Shown here piece by piece: positions 45,481-56,058 of a DNA stretch of 64,000 nt (the first letter of the stretch is position 1; every line of letters starts with the position of its first letter). This DNA comes from Ornithorhynchus anatinus (lineage: Eukaryota; Chordata; Mammalia; Monotremata; Ornithorhynchidae): positions 248,001 through 312,000 of the forward strand of contig NW_024396779.1 in assembly GCF_004115215.2 (NCBI RefSeq). Reading direction: 5' to 3'. The notes below the pieces were generated by a model, which had not been told where the DNA came from, did not search any database, and saw only the letters and a program-made list of their open reading frames with translations. The position numbers were made by a program, and so were the translations under genes.

Positions 45481-46580
45481 GATAGATATGGAGGTTCAGA
45501 AGAAGACAGGAGAAATAAAGGAGCACAGATCAGGATGTTTTCAGAGTTTATTAGAGCAACCTTGTTTGTGCAGCCTGGTTTCAATGGAAGAAATCTGGAA
45601 AACTAAGTAAAGATAAGTTTCAGCCTAAATCCATCTCAAAACTGTTAATCAGGCCAGTCAATCATTGGTATCTACTGAGCACTTACTATGTGCAGAGGAC
45701 TGTACTAAGCATTTCAAGAGAAGCAGTGTGGCTCAGTGGAAAGATCATGGGCTTTGGAGTCAGAGGTCATGAGTTTGAATCCCAGCTCTGCCACTTGTCA
45801 GCTGTGTGACTGTGGGCAAGTCACTTAACTTCTCTGTGCCTCAGTTCCCTCATCTGTAAAATGGGGATGAAGACTGTGAGCCCCACGTGGGACAACCTGA
45901 TTCCCCTGTGTCTACCCCAGCGCTTAGAACAGTGCTCTGCACATAGTAAGTGCTTAACAAATACCAACATTATTAACATTATTCACTTGTCAGACCCATT
46001 CTAGGGGTCTAGATAGTCTCAGGATGGAGGCAGAGAGGGGATAAATCTTAATTTAAATGTGTTTGACTCTTTATAAGGCTGCATATAAGGCTCCTTCTAG
46101 ACTGTAAGCTCATTATGGGCAGGGAACATGCCTGCTAATTTTGTTGTAGTGTACTCTCCCAAGCGCTTAGTACAGAGCTTTGCACACAGTCAGTGCTCAA
46201 TAAATGCCATTGATTGATTGATTGATTGATTGATCTGTACTAATAATAATGTAAAATTCCTTTACTTGCTATAGATTGCAAACAGCAATGCTGTAAACTA
46301 TCGCTAAAGTAACTAAGACAAGTTACTTTACTTTACTTTATAAGTAAATAATGTAAGAATATTAAATGAGGAGTTTAGTACGGTGCAAGCAGTAAGCACT
46401 CAATAAAATACCAATGATTGACTGATTGATAAGGCTCTGAACCCAGTCAACCCCTTGTTGACTTCCCGTCTTGTCAAACCTCAAATCACAGTTTCATGGC
46501 ATGTAGCAAGTGCTATCAAACACCAACTAAAAAAAATTGAGGACTTTATATCAACCAAGATGTTTCCCTGTTCTGCTTCC
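45480..46580. mobile_element. L2 end split by a young Mon-1, plus unique parts
   Basis: Unique 45480-45650, minus L2 start (45653-45718), young plus Mon-1 (45719-45985, head GAAGCAGTGTGGCTCAGTGG), plus L2 end (46075-46235) and an L2 tail (46380-46440). The rest, including the TTTACTTTACTTTA stretch near 46325, is not assigned. Confidence 0.6.
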
Positions 46581-46582
46581 CC

Positions 46583-46673
46583 TGGCTCCAGATCCTGTCT
46601 CAACCTATCTTCATTTTCCTAGCTAAATCAAGGAAAACTGAGCCACAGAGAAATGGAATGAATCTTCAGGGAT
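46583..46673 (+). pseudogene. 5' scrap of an OR2T-like gene, opposite strand to its neighbour
   Basis: The plus strand reads TCATTTTCCTAGCTAAATC, AAGGAAAACTGAG, then TGGAATGAATCTTCAGGGA. The start of the intact OR2T-like gene at 48232 (minus strand) has the same order: TCATTTTCCTAGCTGAATC, AAGGAAAACTGGAGC, ATGAAGAAG, then TGGAATGAATCTTCAGGGA. The scrap therefore carries the splice acceptor and about the first eight codons of a sister gene, with the ATG lost. It ends where a Mon-1 3' half begins (46673). The middle, CACAGAGAA, also fits Mon-1, so some mixing is possible. Confidence 0.7.
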
Positions 46674-47218
46674 TCATTCCCACTTAGACAGTGAGTCCAT
46701 GTGGGACAGGGATTGGGTCTGACCTGGTTATCTTGTGTCTACCCCAGCACTTAGAACAGTGCTTGTCTCCTAGTAAGAGCTTAAAAAATTGATGATGATG
46801 ATGTTGATACTGGAGGAGAGAAGAAAGACTTGAAGGTTTTGAATTCTCAGACTCTAAAGTTGTTGTAGACAGGAAATGTGCCTATAAATTCTGTTATATT
46901 GTCTTATTATACTGTCCAAAGTGTTTAGTACAATGTTCTGCTCACAGTAAGTGCTCAATAAATATAACTGTTTGATGGAGTGATACAGTTCCCTGCATGC
47001 AGTAAGCACTTTAAATCTCTAAATAACATTAATTGATGGATCGATACAGTGCTTTGCACTCATTAAATACTACTTATCAATCGATTAAAGTCCACCATCC
47101 TTTGATGAGACCACTGATGAGTAGATTGTAATGTGTCTGTTTATTGTTATATTGTACTCTCCCAAGCACTTAGTACAGAGCTCTGCACACAGTAAGTGCT
47201 CAATAAATACGATTGAAT
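46673..47218 (+). mobile_element. Mon-1 3' half and L2 3' ends
   Basis: The Mon-1 3' half covers 46673-46800 with a GATGATGATG tail. Plus-strand L2 tails follow at about 46845-46975, 46975-47060 and 47115-47218. The last one carries, on the minus strand, an AATAAA (47140-47145) about 155 bases after the OR stop. Confidence 0.65.
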
Positions 47219-47299
47219 GTGTCCTCCAACTCCAGTGACCCAGAGAAGGCTCCAAGAGGATTCAGATATTTGACACTGTTGTCTACAGGGGTTCTTCCT

Positions 47300-48232
47300 C
47301 TACGCGCAAAATTCTCGGAAGAGCTTCCTCATGGCCCCGGTGACCTCCTTATTCCGGAGACTGTAGATGAGAGGGTTCAGCATGGGAGTGAGGACCGTAT
47401 AGAACACCGCCAGGATGTTATCCTCCCCTGGGGAATGCTGGGAGCTAGGCCGGATGTACATCAACATGGCCGCCCCATAGTACAGGTGGACCACGAGGAG
47501 GTGGGAGGAGCAGGTGATGGCCACCTTCCTCCAACCTCCCGTCGAAGGCATCTGCAGGATGGCGAGCAGGATGTGGGCGTAGGAGGCCAGGATCAGCAAG
47601 AAAGGGATGAGGATCACGATGCTGCTGATGACAAAGACAGCCGGCTCGTAGACAGACAAGTCAACACAGGCCAGCTTGAGCAAGGCTGGAGGTTCGCAGA
47701 GGAAGTGGTGGACTTTCCGGGGTCTGCAGTAAGGCAAACACATGGTGAGGATGGTATTAAAGAGAGAAACCAAGGCAGCCCCCATGCACGCCCCGACTCC
47801 CAGCCTCTGGCACTTGTCCTGGGGCATCAGGAGAGGGTAGCGGAGAGGGTGGCAGACAGCAACGTAGCGGTCGTAGGACATGAAACCCAGGAGGAGACCT
47901 TCGCCTCCCCCAAGGGTCATCACGAGGAACATCTGGATCCCACAGCCCACAGGGGTGATCATACTGGTGTTCAGGAGGTAGTCGATGAGCACCTTGGGAA
48001 CCACAACCGAGGTGAGGAGCAGGTCCATGAGGGAGAGCTGGCTGAGGAAGAAGTACATGGGGGTGTGGAGGCGGGAGTCCATCCAGATGAGAAAGATCAT
48101 GAGGCTGTTGCCAGCCAGGGCCAGCAGATAAACTATCGAGAGGGCGGAGACAAGCAGGCTGGGATAAGACAGGTGGGCAAACAGACCAACTAGGAAGAAC
48201 TCGGTCCCTGAAGATTCATTCCACTTCTTCAT
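47300..48232 (-). CDS. Olfactory receptor OR2T-like, intact
   Basis: The product is a 310-residue class II odorant receptor of the OR2T/OR2M/OR2L group, a seven-helix GPCR. Features are the N5-E-S sequon, GN at 41-42, TPMYFFLSQLSLMD at 57-70, C97/C179 with C169 and C189, LGGGEGLLL at 108-115 (OR2T genes usually have GGGECLLL), MSYDRYVAVC at 118-127, and NPLIYSLRNKEV at 286-297 with NPxxY intact. At TM6 it reads RKVAITCSSH where relatives have RKAFTTCSSH. I chose the ATG at 48230-48232. Although the frame stays open to 48478, the upstream part is a 57-bp tandem repeat plus an L2 end and lacks OR sequence. A splice acceptor (TTTTCCTAG) sits 23 bases before this ATG. Golf coupling is inferred from the family. 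Confidence 0.92.
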   Translation of the reverse strand: MKKWNESSGTEFFLVGLFAHLSYPSLLVSALSIVYLLALAGNSLMIFLIWMDSRLHTPMYFFLSQLSLMDLLLTSVVVPKVLIDYLLNTSMITPVGCGIQMFLVMTLGGGEGLLLGFMSYDRYVAVCHPLRYPLLMPQDKCQRLGVGACMGAALVSLFNTILTMCLPYCRPRKVHHFLCEPPALLKLACVDLSVYEPAVFVISSIVILIPFLLILASYAHILLAILQMPSTGGWRKVAITCSSHLLVVHLYYGAAMLMYIRPSSQHSPGEDNILAVFYTVLTPMLNPLIYSLRNKEVTGAMRKLFREFCA

Positions 48233-48236
48233 TGCT

Positions 48237-48350
48237 CCAGTTTTCCTTGATTCAGCTAGGAAAATGAGGACAGATTGAGAAGGAACCTGGACCCCAGTTT
48301 TCCTTGATTCAGCTAGGAAAATGAGGACACATTGAGAAGGAACCTGGACC
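48237..48350. repeat. 57-bp tandem duplication at the OR2T-like 5' splice site
   Basis: Two units, 48237-48293 and 48294-48350, differ at one base. On the minus strand each contains CCTCATTTTCCTAG followed by CTGAATCAAGG, a pyrimidine tract and splice acceptor. The gene thus has two candidate acceptors, near 48256 and 48313. With one difference in 57 bases, the duplication is recent. Confidence 0.85.
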
Positions 48351-48475
48351 CTCCAGACTGGAAGCTCATTGTGGTTAGGGCAGGTGACTTCCCACGCAGT
48401 TGTATTAGACCCTCCCAAGTGCTCAGTACAATGCTCTGCACACAGTAAGTGCTCAATGAATACCATTGATTGACC
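48351..48475 (+). mobile_element. L2 3' end
   Basis: A plus-strand L2 tail (AAGCTCATTGTGG to GCTCAATGAATACCATTGAT), probably within the 5' intron of the OR2T-like gene on the other strand. Confidence 0.7.
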
Positions 48476-48544
48476 CAAGAGAGGCAGAAAGGTGCAAACA
48501 TCTTAATTAGCATAATATTCTCCAAATTGAAAATAATCATAAAT

Positions 48545-49050
48545 GTGACATTTGTTAGTGCTTACTATGTGCTTTTATTTATTTTGATTATTTTGGACAC
48601 ATAATCAGGAGGAAAAGTCCAGGGAAAACATGGAAGAGGCAGACCAACCAGTTAGATGGATAGAAATCATAACAATGATAACATAAGAACCTTTATCAAG
48701 GTTATGGATTATGGCAGAAGAAAGGACGTTCTGGAGAAAACATATCCAAATAGTCGCAGTGAGTCAGAAACAACTCGATGGCACTTAATAATATTAAAAA
48801 AAACTATGTGCCAAGCACTGTACTAAGCACTGGGGTAGATAAAAGATCATCAGTTTCCAGAGGGGGCTCACAGCCTAAGTAGGAGGGAGCACAGGTATTA
48901 TATCCCCATTTGGCAGATGAAATAACTGAGGCACAGAGAAGTGAAGTGACTTGCCTAAAGTCACACAGCAGGTAAGTGGTAGAGGCTGGATTAGAACCTG
49001 GGTGCTCTGACTCCCGGGCCTGTGCTCTTTCCTCTAGGCAACACTGCATT
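48545..49050. mobile_element. Mon-1 SINE interrupted by an RTE LINE end
   Basis: A minus Mon-1 (48545-48572 and 48803-49050) encloses a plus-strand RTE 3' end (48573-48802). The RTE part runs from GGGAAAACATGGAAGAGGCA to GAGTCAGAAACAACTCGATG and a TTAATAATATTAAAAAAA tail. The 9-bp duplication ACTATGTGC is at 48564-48572 and 48803-48811. Confidence 0.8.
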
Positions 49051-49062
49051 TACTGATGTCTG

Positions 49063-49850
49063 CTAATAATCATGATGATGATAATAATAAAAATAATTGT
49101 GACATTTGTTAAATGCTTACTATGTGCCAAACACTATTCTAAGCACTGGGGTAGATACAAGGTAATTAGGATGGACACAGTCTCTGTCCCATATGGGGCT
49201 CATTGTCTCAATCCCCATTTTACAGATGAGGTAACCGAAGTAAATGGAGCGACTTGCCCAAGGTCACCCAGCAGACATAAAGAAGCAGTGTGGTTCAGTG
49301 GAAAGAGCATGGGCTTGGGAATTAGATGTCTTGGGTTCTAATCCCGGCTCCACCACTTATCAGCTGTGTGACTTTGGGCAAGTCACTTAACTTCTCTGTG
49401 CCTCACTTGCCTCATCTGGAAAATGGGGAAAATGTGAGCCCTATGTGGGACAACCTGTTTACCTTGTATCTACCCAGCGCTTAGAACAGTGCTTGGCACA
49501 TAGTAAGTGCTTAACAAATACTAAAATTATTATTATTGTTATTATGTGGCAGATCCTGGATTAGAACCCACATCCTCTGACTCCCAGGCCAGTACTCTTT
49601 CCACTAGACCGTGTTGCTTCCCTTTGTGCATCTACTGTGTTAGTTGCAAGATAATTAGTTAAGACACTATTCATGTCCCACAAAGCTTGGGGTGGAGGTG
49701 CGGGGTACAATCTTATCCCCATTTTACAGGTCTGGAAATGGAGGAATGGAAAGGTGACTTGTCAAAATTCAAAGAGCAGAATAATGCCCATTTTGACTTG
49801 CACCCTGAATTTCCTGACTCCCAGTTCTGTACATAGCTCAAGCTGTTAAG
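49063..49850. mobile_element. Mon-1 inserted in Mon-1, then an older Mon-1
   Basis: A minus Mon-1 (49063-49278 and 49545-49622) is split by a young plus Mon-1 (49279-49545). An old minus Mon-1 follows (49622-49850). The first pair forms a long inverted structure. Confidence 0.75.
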
Positions 49851-49894
49851 GTGCTATTTCGGCAAAAGATCCTTCACCCACCTCTGTGAGTTTG

Positions 49895-50622
49895 AATCTC
49901 CTTTACATGCACCATCTAGACTGTAAGCTGGTTGTGGGCAGGAAATGTGTCCGTTATATTGTTATGTTGCACTCTCCCAAGTGCTTAGTGCAATGCTCTG
50001 CACACAGTGAGTGCTCAATAAATACAATTGACTGACTGATTGCTCATTCCACTAGGCCACACTCCCTGCTATCTTTGATGCTGCAATATTGTGTGATTTT
50101 GCATCACTGCCTCAGTCTCAATTTTCCTCCCTCTCCTGATGGTAAAACGGGGGTCATATTGACTCATCCATCAATATGAGTGAGCATAGGCTACGTTAAA
50201 TGTGCTCAATTCTCCCCTATTTGGGGGCATGAATATTTTCCTTTTTCTAGGGTGATATGCTCCTAATCTCCATGCTACCCATTCCATGGAAAGCCCTTTT
50301 TGATATATTGCCGGGCTCCTGATGCAGGTTAAGAATTCCCAATTAAAGCATTTTTTTGTGGTATTTGTTCAGCCCTTACTTTGTGCCAGGCACTGTTCTA
50401 AGTACTGGGGTAGGTACAAGATAATCAGGTTGGACACAGTCCATGTCCCACATGGGGCTCACAGTCTCAATCCCCATTGTACAGATGAGGGAACTGAGGT
50501 CCAGAGAAGTGAAGTGACTTGCCCAAGGTCACCCAGCAGACAAGTGATAGAGCCGGGATTAGAATCCAGGTCCTCTGACTCCCTGGCCTGGGTTCTGTCC
50601 ACTAGGCTGGGCTGAATCCCAT
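49895..50622. mobile_element. L2 end, unique stretch, Mon-1
   Basis: Plus L2 3' end (49895-50045), unrecognised sequence (50045-50348) and minus Mon-1 (50348-50622). Confidence 0.7.
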
Positions 50623-51690
50623 GGCATTATCACATTAATGATTTCTTGGGTGAGAAGAAAGGAATCATTGCTTCTGAGTCCATCCCGTTGCTTCTATCAA
50701 CTCCGGTGAGGATCTGTACTATACTTACAGAGCTCTGAGATTCCCCAGCCCAGATAAATTCTTCCAAATCCCCAGGCTGGAAAATTCTTCACATCTTATC
50801 CAAATGCAAAATTCTGCATGGAGATGCAGAATAGTGTGCACACTGATTGTTGCACTGCTTAGCACTTTGATTACTCATTAATGTCTCCTCCTCTAAATCG
50901 TAAGCTCATCGTGGGCAGGGAATGCATCTGCCAACTCTACTGAATTGTACTCTAGTAAGTGCTCAGTGCAGGGCTCTGCACACAGAAAGAGCTCAATAAA
51001 TATGATAGATTGATTATATTGCCCTTAAAGCACTCAATTAGCTCTCTTCCCCCTATTTATCCTCGCTATTATCCCCCTACACCCCAGCTCACATGCATCA
51101 ATCCTGTAACCCAGTCACTCTACCACCTTCTCATCTCTCGCGTTACTGACCTCTTGCTCACACCCACTGCCGTGCCTGGAAATCCGACACCCCTCACAGC
51201 TGGATGGCTACTCTTATCCCACTTCAAAACCCCGCTAAAGTCAGATCTCTTCCAGGAAGCTTTCCCTGAATGTATATCTCCTCACCATGTTTTCTCCCCA
51301 CTGCCACTTTAACCATTCTGTATCACCTGAGCAGGTTGATTATACTCATTCCCTTCCACCGAGGATTTATTTATATGCCCCTTTATACTCTACTGTGTCT
51401 CCCTACCTGCAATTCATTTTCATGTCTCCCGCCAATCAATCAGTCAATGGTATTTATTGAAGGCTTACCGTGTGCAGAGCAGTGTACTAAGTACTTGGGA
51501 GATTACAATATAACAGAATTGGTAGATTGTTTCCTGGCCCACAGTGAGTCCAGAGGTTCACTAGGTTGCAAGCTCTCGGCAGGCAGGTATCTTACCTGCC
51601 AATATTACTAGACTCTCCCAAGCTTTTAGTACCATGCTCTGCCAAGAGTAAACACTCAATAAATAGTATGGATTGACTGATAGATTACAC
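50622..51690. mobile_element. Unique stretch, then old L2 copies
   Basis: 50622-50880 is unrecognised. A plus L2 tail follows (50880-51015). A diverged plus-strand L2 (51017 to about 51420) then covers the ORF2 C-terminus (FKTPLKSDLFQEAFPE) and 3' UTR. A minus L2 end (51428-51560) and a plus L2 tail (51560-51690) complete the stretch. Confidence 0.65.
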
Positions 51691-52690
51691 TATTGCTTTC
51701 CTTCCAAACTCCAGCCTCTCCTGTTACAATAATAACAACTCGTCATTCTTTTTCTGTCATTATGCAACAAGTTGGGAAATTCACTTCAAGGTCTGGCCCA
51801 TCTAATTCCTACTGCATTTTAAGTCTTTTCTTTAACATCCCACCCGTCCATCCAAAACCTCTACCTGTATGCAAAAATCCTACCTCCTTATTCCCTCTTG
51901 CTGATAGATGGTAAACTAAAAGTGCAGATGCAGGAAGATTTGGTAAGAAGCACTCTAGTTGGGCCCCCCGCTCTCCCTTCTTCAGAAATGTGAGGCTCCA
52001 CGCTGAAATGGAAGGCAGTATTCCACAAAACAAGCTTGGTTAATGGGTAATCAAGCACATACCTTGGACAGCAATTAAGCTGGACTTGGATCTGGACAGA
52101 GGCAGACACTGCTGGGGGATTGGAAATATTTCCGCTGAAGAGCTATAAATTCTCTCTCTTCCACTCTTCTGGGACTCCAGCCGCTGAATACCAATTAAAG
52201 CAAAGAGGAGATTAGAACTTAACATTCTTCACACAATCAATTTCTCTCCTATTCACCTGAAAGGCTGAGTTTGTTCTTAGCACTATCTGGTCTACTGGGG
52301 AGAGTTTAGATAGTTAGCCCAAAATACTAAAGCAATTTAAAATCTTGTTTGGAAGATAAAGATGATCATGGATAAATTCCCCACTCTAATTACTCTTTTT
52401 TTTTCTCCCCTTCAGGGAACTATGAAGTTCACTGTTTCCTGAAGAAAATAAACAGAATTCTCCCCAAGAGAACCAAGAGGTCACCATTCAGACAATGGCT
52501 CTAAATTTCATGAACCCAGAGTCAGATAGACACATCTCATAAATTCAGAGGGTTTTGGATTCCTTATTATGAATTTTTTTGAGAAGAGCGCCTTAGTTTT
52601 TATTCTTGCATTTTAAGTACTCCATTGTCTGGACCCTGCCTAGAATCTACTGACCTTCTTTTGGTTCCTCATCCACACATGAGTTGTATC
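51690..52690. other. Repeat-poor island, about 1 kb, no recognised gene
   Basis: No Mon-1 or L2 is visible. Frames are at most 74 codons and overlap on both strands. I see no OR, RNA or known element. It could be regulatory or simply old sequence. Confidence 0.5.
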
Positions 52691-54560
52691 GATTGGGTGC
52701 TTACTGTGTGAAGAGCACTGCACTCAGCCTTCGGGAGAGTACATGTAACAGAGTTGGTAGACACAGTCGCTGCCCACAGGGTTATAGTCCATCAATCAAT
52801 AGTTTTTAGAGAGCATTTACTTTGTGCAGTGCACAGTATGAAGCACTTGAGAGAATACAATTAATTTAGTTAACAAGGTCCCTGACTTAAAGAAGTTTAT
52901 AATTTAGGAGGTAAAACAGAAACAGCAACATTGTGGATCCCTTTTGGTACATAGCCTGGTTCAACAGTTCCATTTATTGTTTTCATCCCAGCACTTTGTA
53001 CAGGACTCAGCACAAAGTAATTGCTCAATAAATGTCCTTACAGACGGACCTCAACTTGAGATTTTGTTTTTGTTGTTTGCTTGTTTCATTTGTATTTGTT
53101 AAGCACTTACTATGTGCCAGACACCATACTAAATGTTGGGGTAAATACAAGACAATCACATCATATCCATTGTTCTACAAAAATGTTCAGGCCGTACTCC
53201 CCTCTACTCCAGAACCTCTAGTGCTTGCCCAAAAGAGGAAACCTTACCTTGCTTCAGGAACCAGTTCCCCTTTCAGAACATGGGTCCTATGGCAAAAATC
53301 GGTTTTGACATGTTTCAAATTCAGGTACAGTTTTCAGGGATTTTATAAATCCAAGGACTGCCTCTACCACTATTACTACTATTACTAATAATTCCAAGCA
53401 CTTAGTACAGTGCTCTGCACATAGTAAGCACTCAATAAATACTATTGAATGAATGAATGAACCTCCTCTACTACCTCTATTATTCTTACATTGGCCATTC
53501 TACTATTTCTAGTATCACTATGGCCACTAATCATCCAATCAATCCATCACTGTTATTTATTGAGTGCTTACTATGTCCTGAGCACTGTACTAAGCACTTG
53601 GGAGAGTACAGTATAACAGAGGTAGCAGACACATTCCCTGACCACAATGAGCTTTCAATCCAGAGGGGAAGACAGACATTAATAGAAATATATAATTAAT
53701 AATGTACATAATGCTGTGGGGTTGAAGGTGGGTTGAATATCAAATGCCCAAAGTAATAACGATAAAGGCATCTGTTAAGCATTTACTGTGTGCCTAACAC
53801 TGTACTAAGTACTGGGATGGAAACAAGATAATCAGATCTCATATGTTGGTATTTGTTAAGCGCTTACTATGTGCCAAGCACTGTTCTAAGCGCTGGGGTA
53901 GATACCAGGTAATCAGGTTGTCCCATGTAGGGCTCACAGTCTTCATCCCCATTTTACAGATGAGGAAACTGAGGCACAGAGAAGTTAAGCGACTTGCCCA
54001 AGGTCACACAGCTGACAAGCTGTGGAGCCAGGATTAGAACCATGACCTCTGACTCCCAAGCCCAGGCTCTTTCCACTGAGCCACGCTGCTTCTGGGGCTT
54101 ACATTCTGTATATGAGGTAGAATGGGTACTAAATCCCCATTTTGTAGATGAGGAAACTGAGACACAAAGAGGTAAAGTGAATTGCCCAAGCTTACCTAGC
54201 AGGAAAGTGGCAGAGTCGAAATTAGAACAGAGGTCCTCTGACTCCCAAGTCTGTGCATACGTTTATTTAGTGGTATATTTGTATATTTGTTCTGATCATT
54301 CTGTATGTAGGGAAGGAGAGTGGCCTAAATAGAAAGACCACGGGCTGGGAGTCAGAGGACCTAGGGCCTAATCCTGGCTCTGCCACTTGTCTGCTGTGTG
54401 ACCTTGGGCACATACTAGACACTTGACAGATACCATGAAAAAACAAACCAACTATTTTTATGCCTGTCTTCCCCATTAGAGTGTAAGCTCCTTCGGGGCA
54501 GGGAACTGCTATTACTTTTCTTTGTACATCCCACATGCTTGGTACTTTGCACTGAACTCA
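52690..54560. mobile_element. L2 and Mon-1 fragments
   Basis: Minus L2 ends (52690-52790, 52790-52930), plus L2 tail (52960-53035), Mon-1 scrap (53085-53160), unique 53160-53390 and plus L2 tail (53390-53460). Then minus L2 (53530-53750) and a minus Mon-1 (53750-53835 and 54095-54260) holding a younger minus Mon-1 (53842-54094). A partial plus Mon-1 (54310-54455) and a plus L2 tail (54465-54560) end the stretch. Confidence 0.65.
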
Positions 54561-55165
54561 GCGGGTGATTAATGAATGCTCTTTCGACTACTAAATCCCA
54601 AACATTCCTCTGGCATCCTTTCTTTCTGGACTGATTTATTAAAACACCTCTTACAGACCTTGTGTGAAATTCCACAATTTTTTGGATCCTAGAAAGTCAC
54701 ACACCTAAAGTGAAGAGTCAAGTGTGGAGAGGGACATGGGATCCCATATGATCAAAAATCATTTAACCCTGAAGTTCTTCCTCATGACTCATCTACAGCC
54801 TTCCTGCTGCAACCAAGGAGTGTGGCCTAGTGGATAGAGCATAAGCCTGAGAGTCAGAAGGACCTGGGTTCTAATTCCAGCTCTGCCACTTATCTGCTGT
54901 GTAACCACGGACAAGTCACTTAACTTTTCTGGGCCTCAGTTACCATATGTGTAAAATGGGTATTAAGACTGTGAGCCCCAAGTGGGACACGGACTGTGTC
55001 CAATCTGATGAGCTTGTAACTACCCCAGTGCTTAGCACAGTGCTTGGCAATAGTAAGCATTTAACAAACACCATTAAAATGAACTGGAGTCTCAAAAAAC
55101 AAAAAAATCCATCTGCATTTGTCTTTGCTTCCATGAATAAAGAGAGCACCATTGGAAACCCTCAT
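54560..55165. mobile_element. Unique stretch and a Mon-1 SINE
   Basis: 54560-54820 is unrecognised. A plus Mon-1 covers 54820-55078, and the OR pseudogene begins about 90 bases later. Confidence 0.7.
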
Positions 55166-56058
55166 CTCCCCAGAACTTTCTTGAGGACTCCGACAACCTC
55201 TCAGTTTCAAGACTGCAGATCTGAGGGTTGAGCATGAGAGTGAGTTGGTGTAGAACATGACACTACCTGGTGCCGAGATGGAGTGTGGTAGGATTTTGGA
55301 AGATGGTACTTGAATATAGCAGCTTCATAGAAGAGATAGACCACTATTACGTGTGAGGACCAGGTGATCAGGGCTTTATGTGATCTTGGCTTGACCCTTT
55401 CCCCAGGTTGGTTTGGAAAATCTGCCTATAGAGGACCATTATGATGGAGTTTGGGGGGAGGAGGAACAGAACACCATTAAGAAAGAGACCCTTCTCATGG
55501 ATGGTGGTGTCACGACAAACTAGTTCCAGGAGGGTGGGAATCTCACAGAAGTGGCGGATTTCCCAGAAGGCACAGAAGGGGAGATTCAGAGTGTAGACAC
55601 AGTGAATCAAGACATTCAGCAGGGATGCCAGCCAGGACCCGGCCACCATCAGCCCACAAACCTTAGGACACATGAGGACCAGATACCACCGAGGGTGACA
55701 ATGGCAATGCAATGGTCAAAGGCCATGGTGGTCAGAAGGAGACACGCAACGACCACCAGCATCACGAAGACAAAGAGCTGGTTTCCACAGCCAACGAAGG
55801 AACTGGAGCTGTTTCCTGACAAGAAGTTGGCTGCCATCTTGTGAACAAAGATGGAAATGTTCAGCAGGTCCATGAGGAAGATCTGGCTTAGCAGGAAGTA
55901 CATGGGGGTGTGGAGTCCGGGGTCCAGCCAGATGAGAAGGATCACAGTGGCATTGCCGAGAAGAGACACCAGGAACACCAGCAGGATGAGGGTGAAGAGG
56001 AGTCCAGAGACAGGTGTGTGGTGGAAGAGTCTGTAAGGATGAAGTCATTTCCTGACAT
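55165..56058 (-). pseudogene. OR2L/OR2AK-like olfactory receptor pseudogene
   Basis: Reading the minus strand from the ATG at 56056-56058: MSGNDFIL, then after a frame change SLLGNATVILLIWLDPGLHT, PMYFLLSQ, LMDLLNISIFVHKMAANFLS, GCGNQLFVF and TTMAFDHCIAI (relatives have DRY for DHC). A one-base loss then shifts the frame into HPRWYLVLMCPKVCGLMVAG, LNLPFC, and EIRHFCEIPTLLELVC (one residue short of the usual HFFCE). TM5 follows. The TM6 region reads KALITWSSHVIVVYLFYEAA after another shift, and the NP box reads LTLMLNPQICSLE. There are at least four frame changes. The GCGNQ and VCGLMVAGSW pieces fit the OR2L/OR2AK2 group. Confidence 0.85.

Noticed and set aside
47213-48193. 326-codon open frame on the plus strand
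   Set aside because: It lies antisense to the intact OR2T-like gene and has no family resemblance. It is a shadow of the real coding strand.
48233-48478. N-terminal extension of the OR2T-like protein by 82 codons
   Set aside because: The extra codons come from an L2 tail and the 57-bp tandem repeat. OR homology starts exactly at the ATG at 48232, and a splice acceptor lies between.
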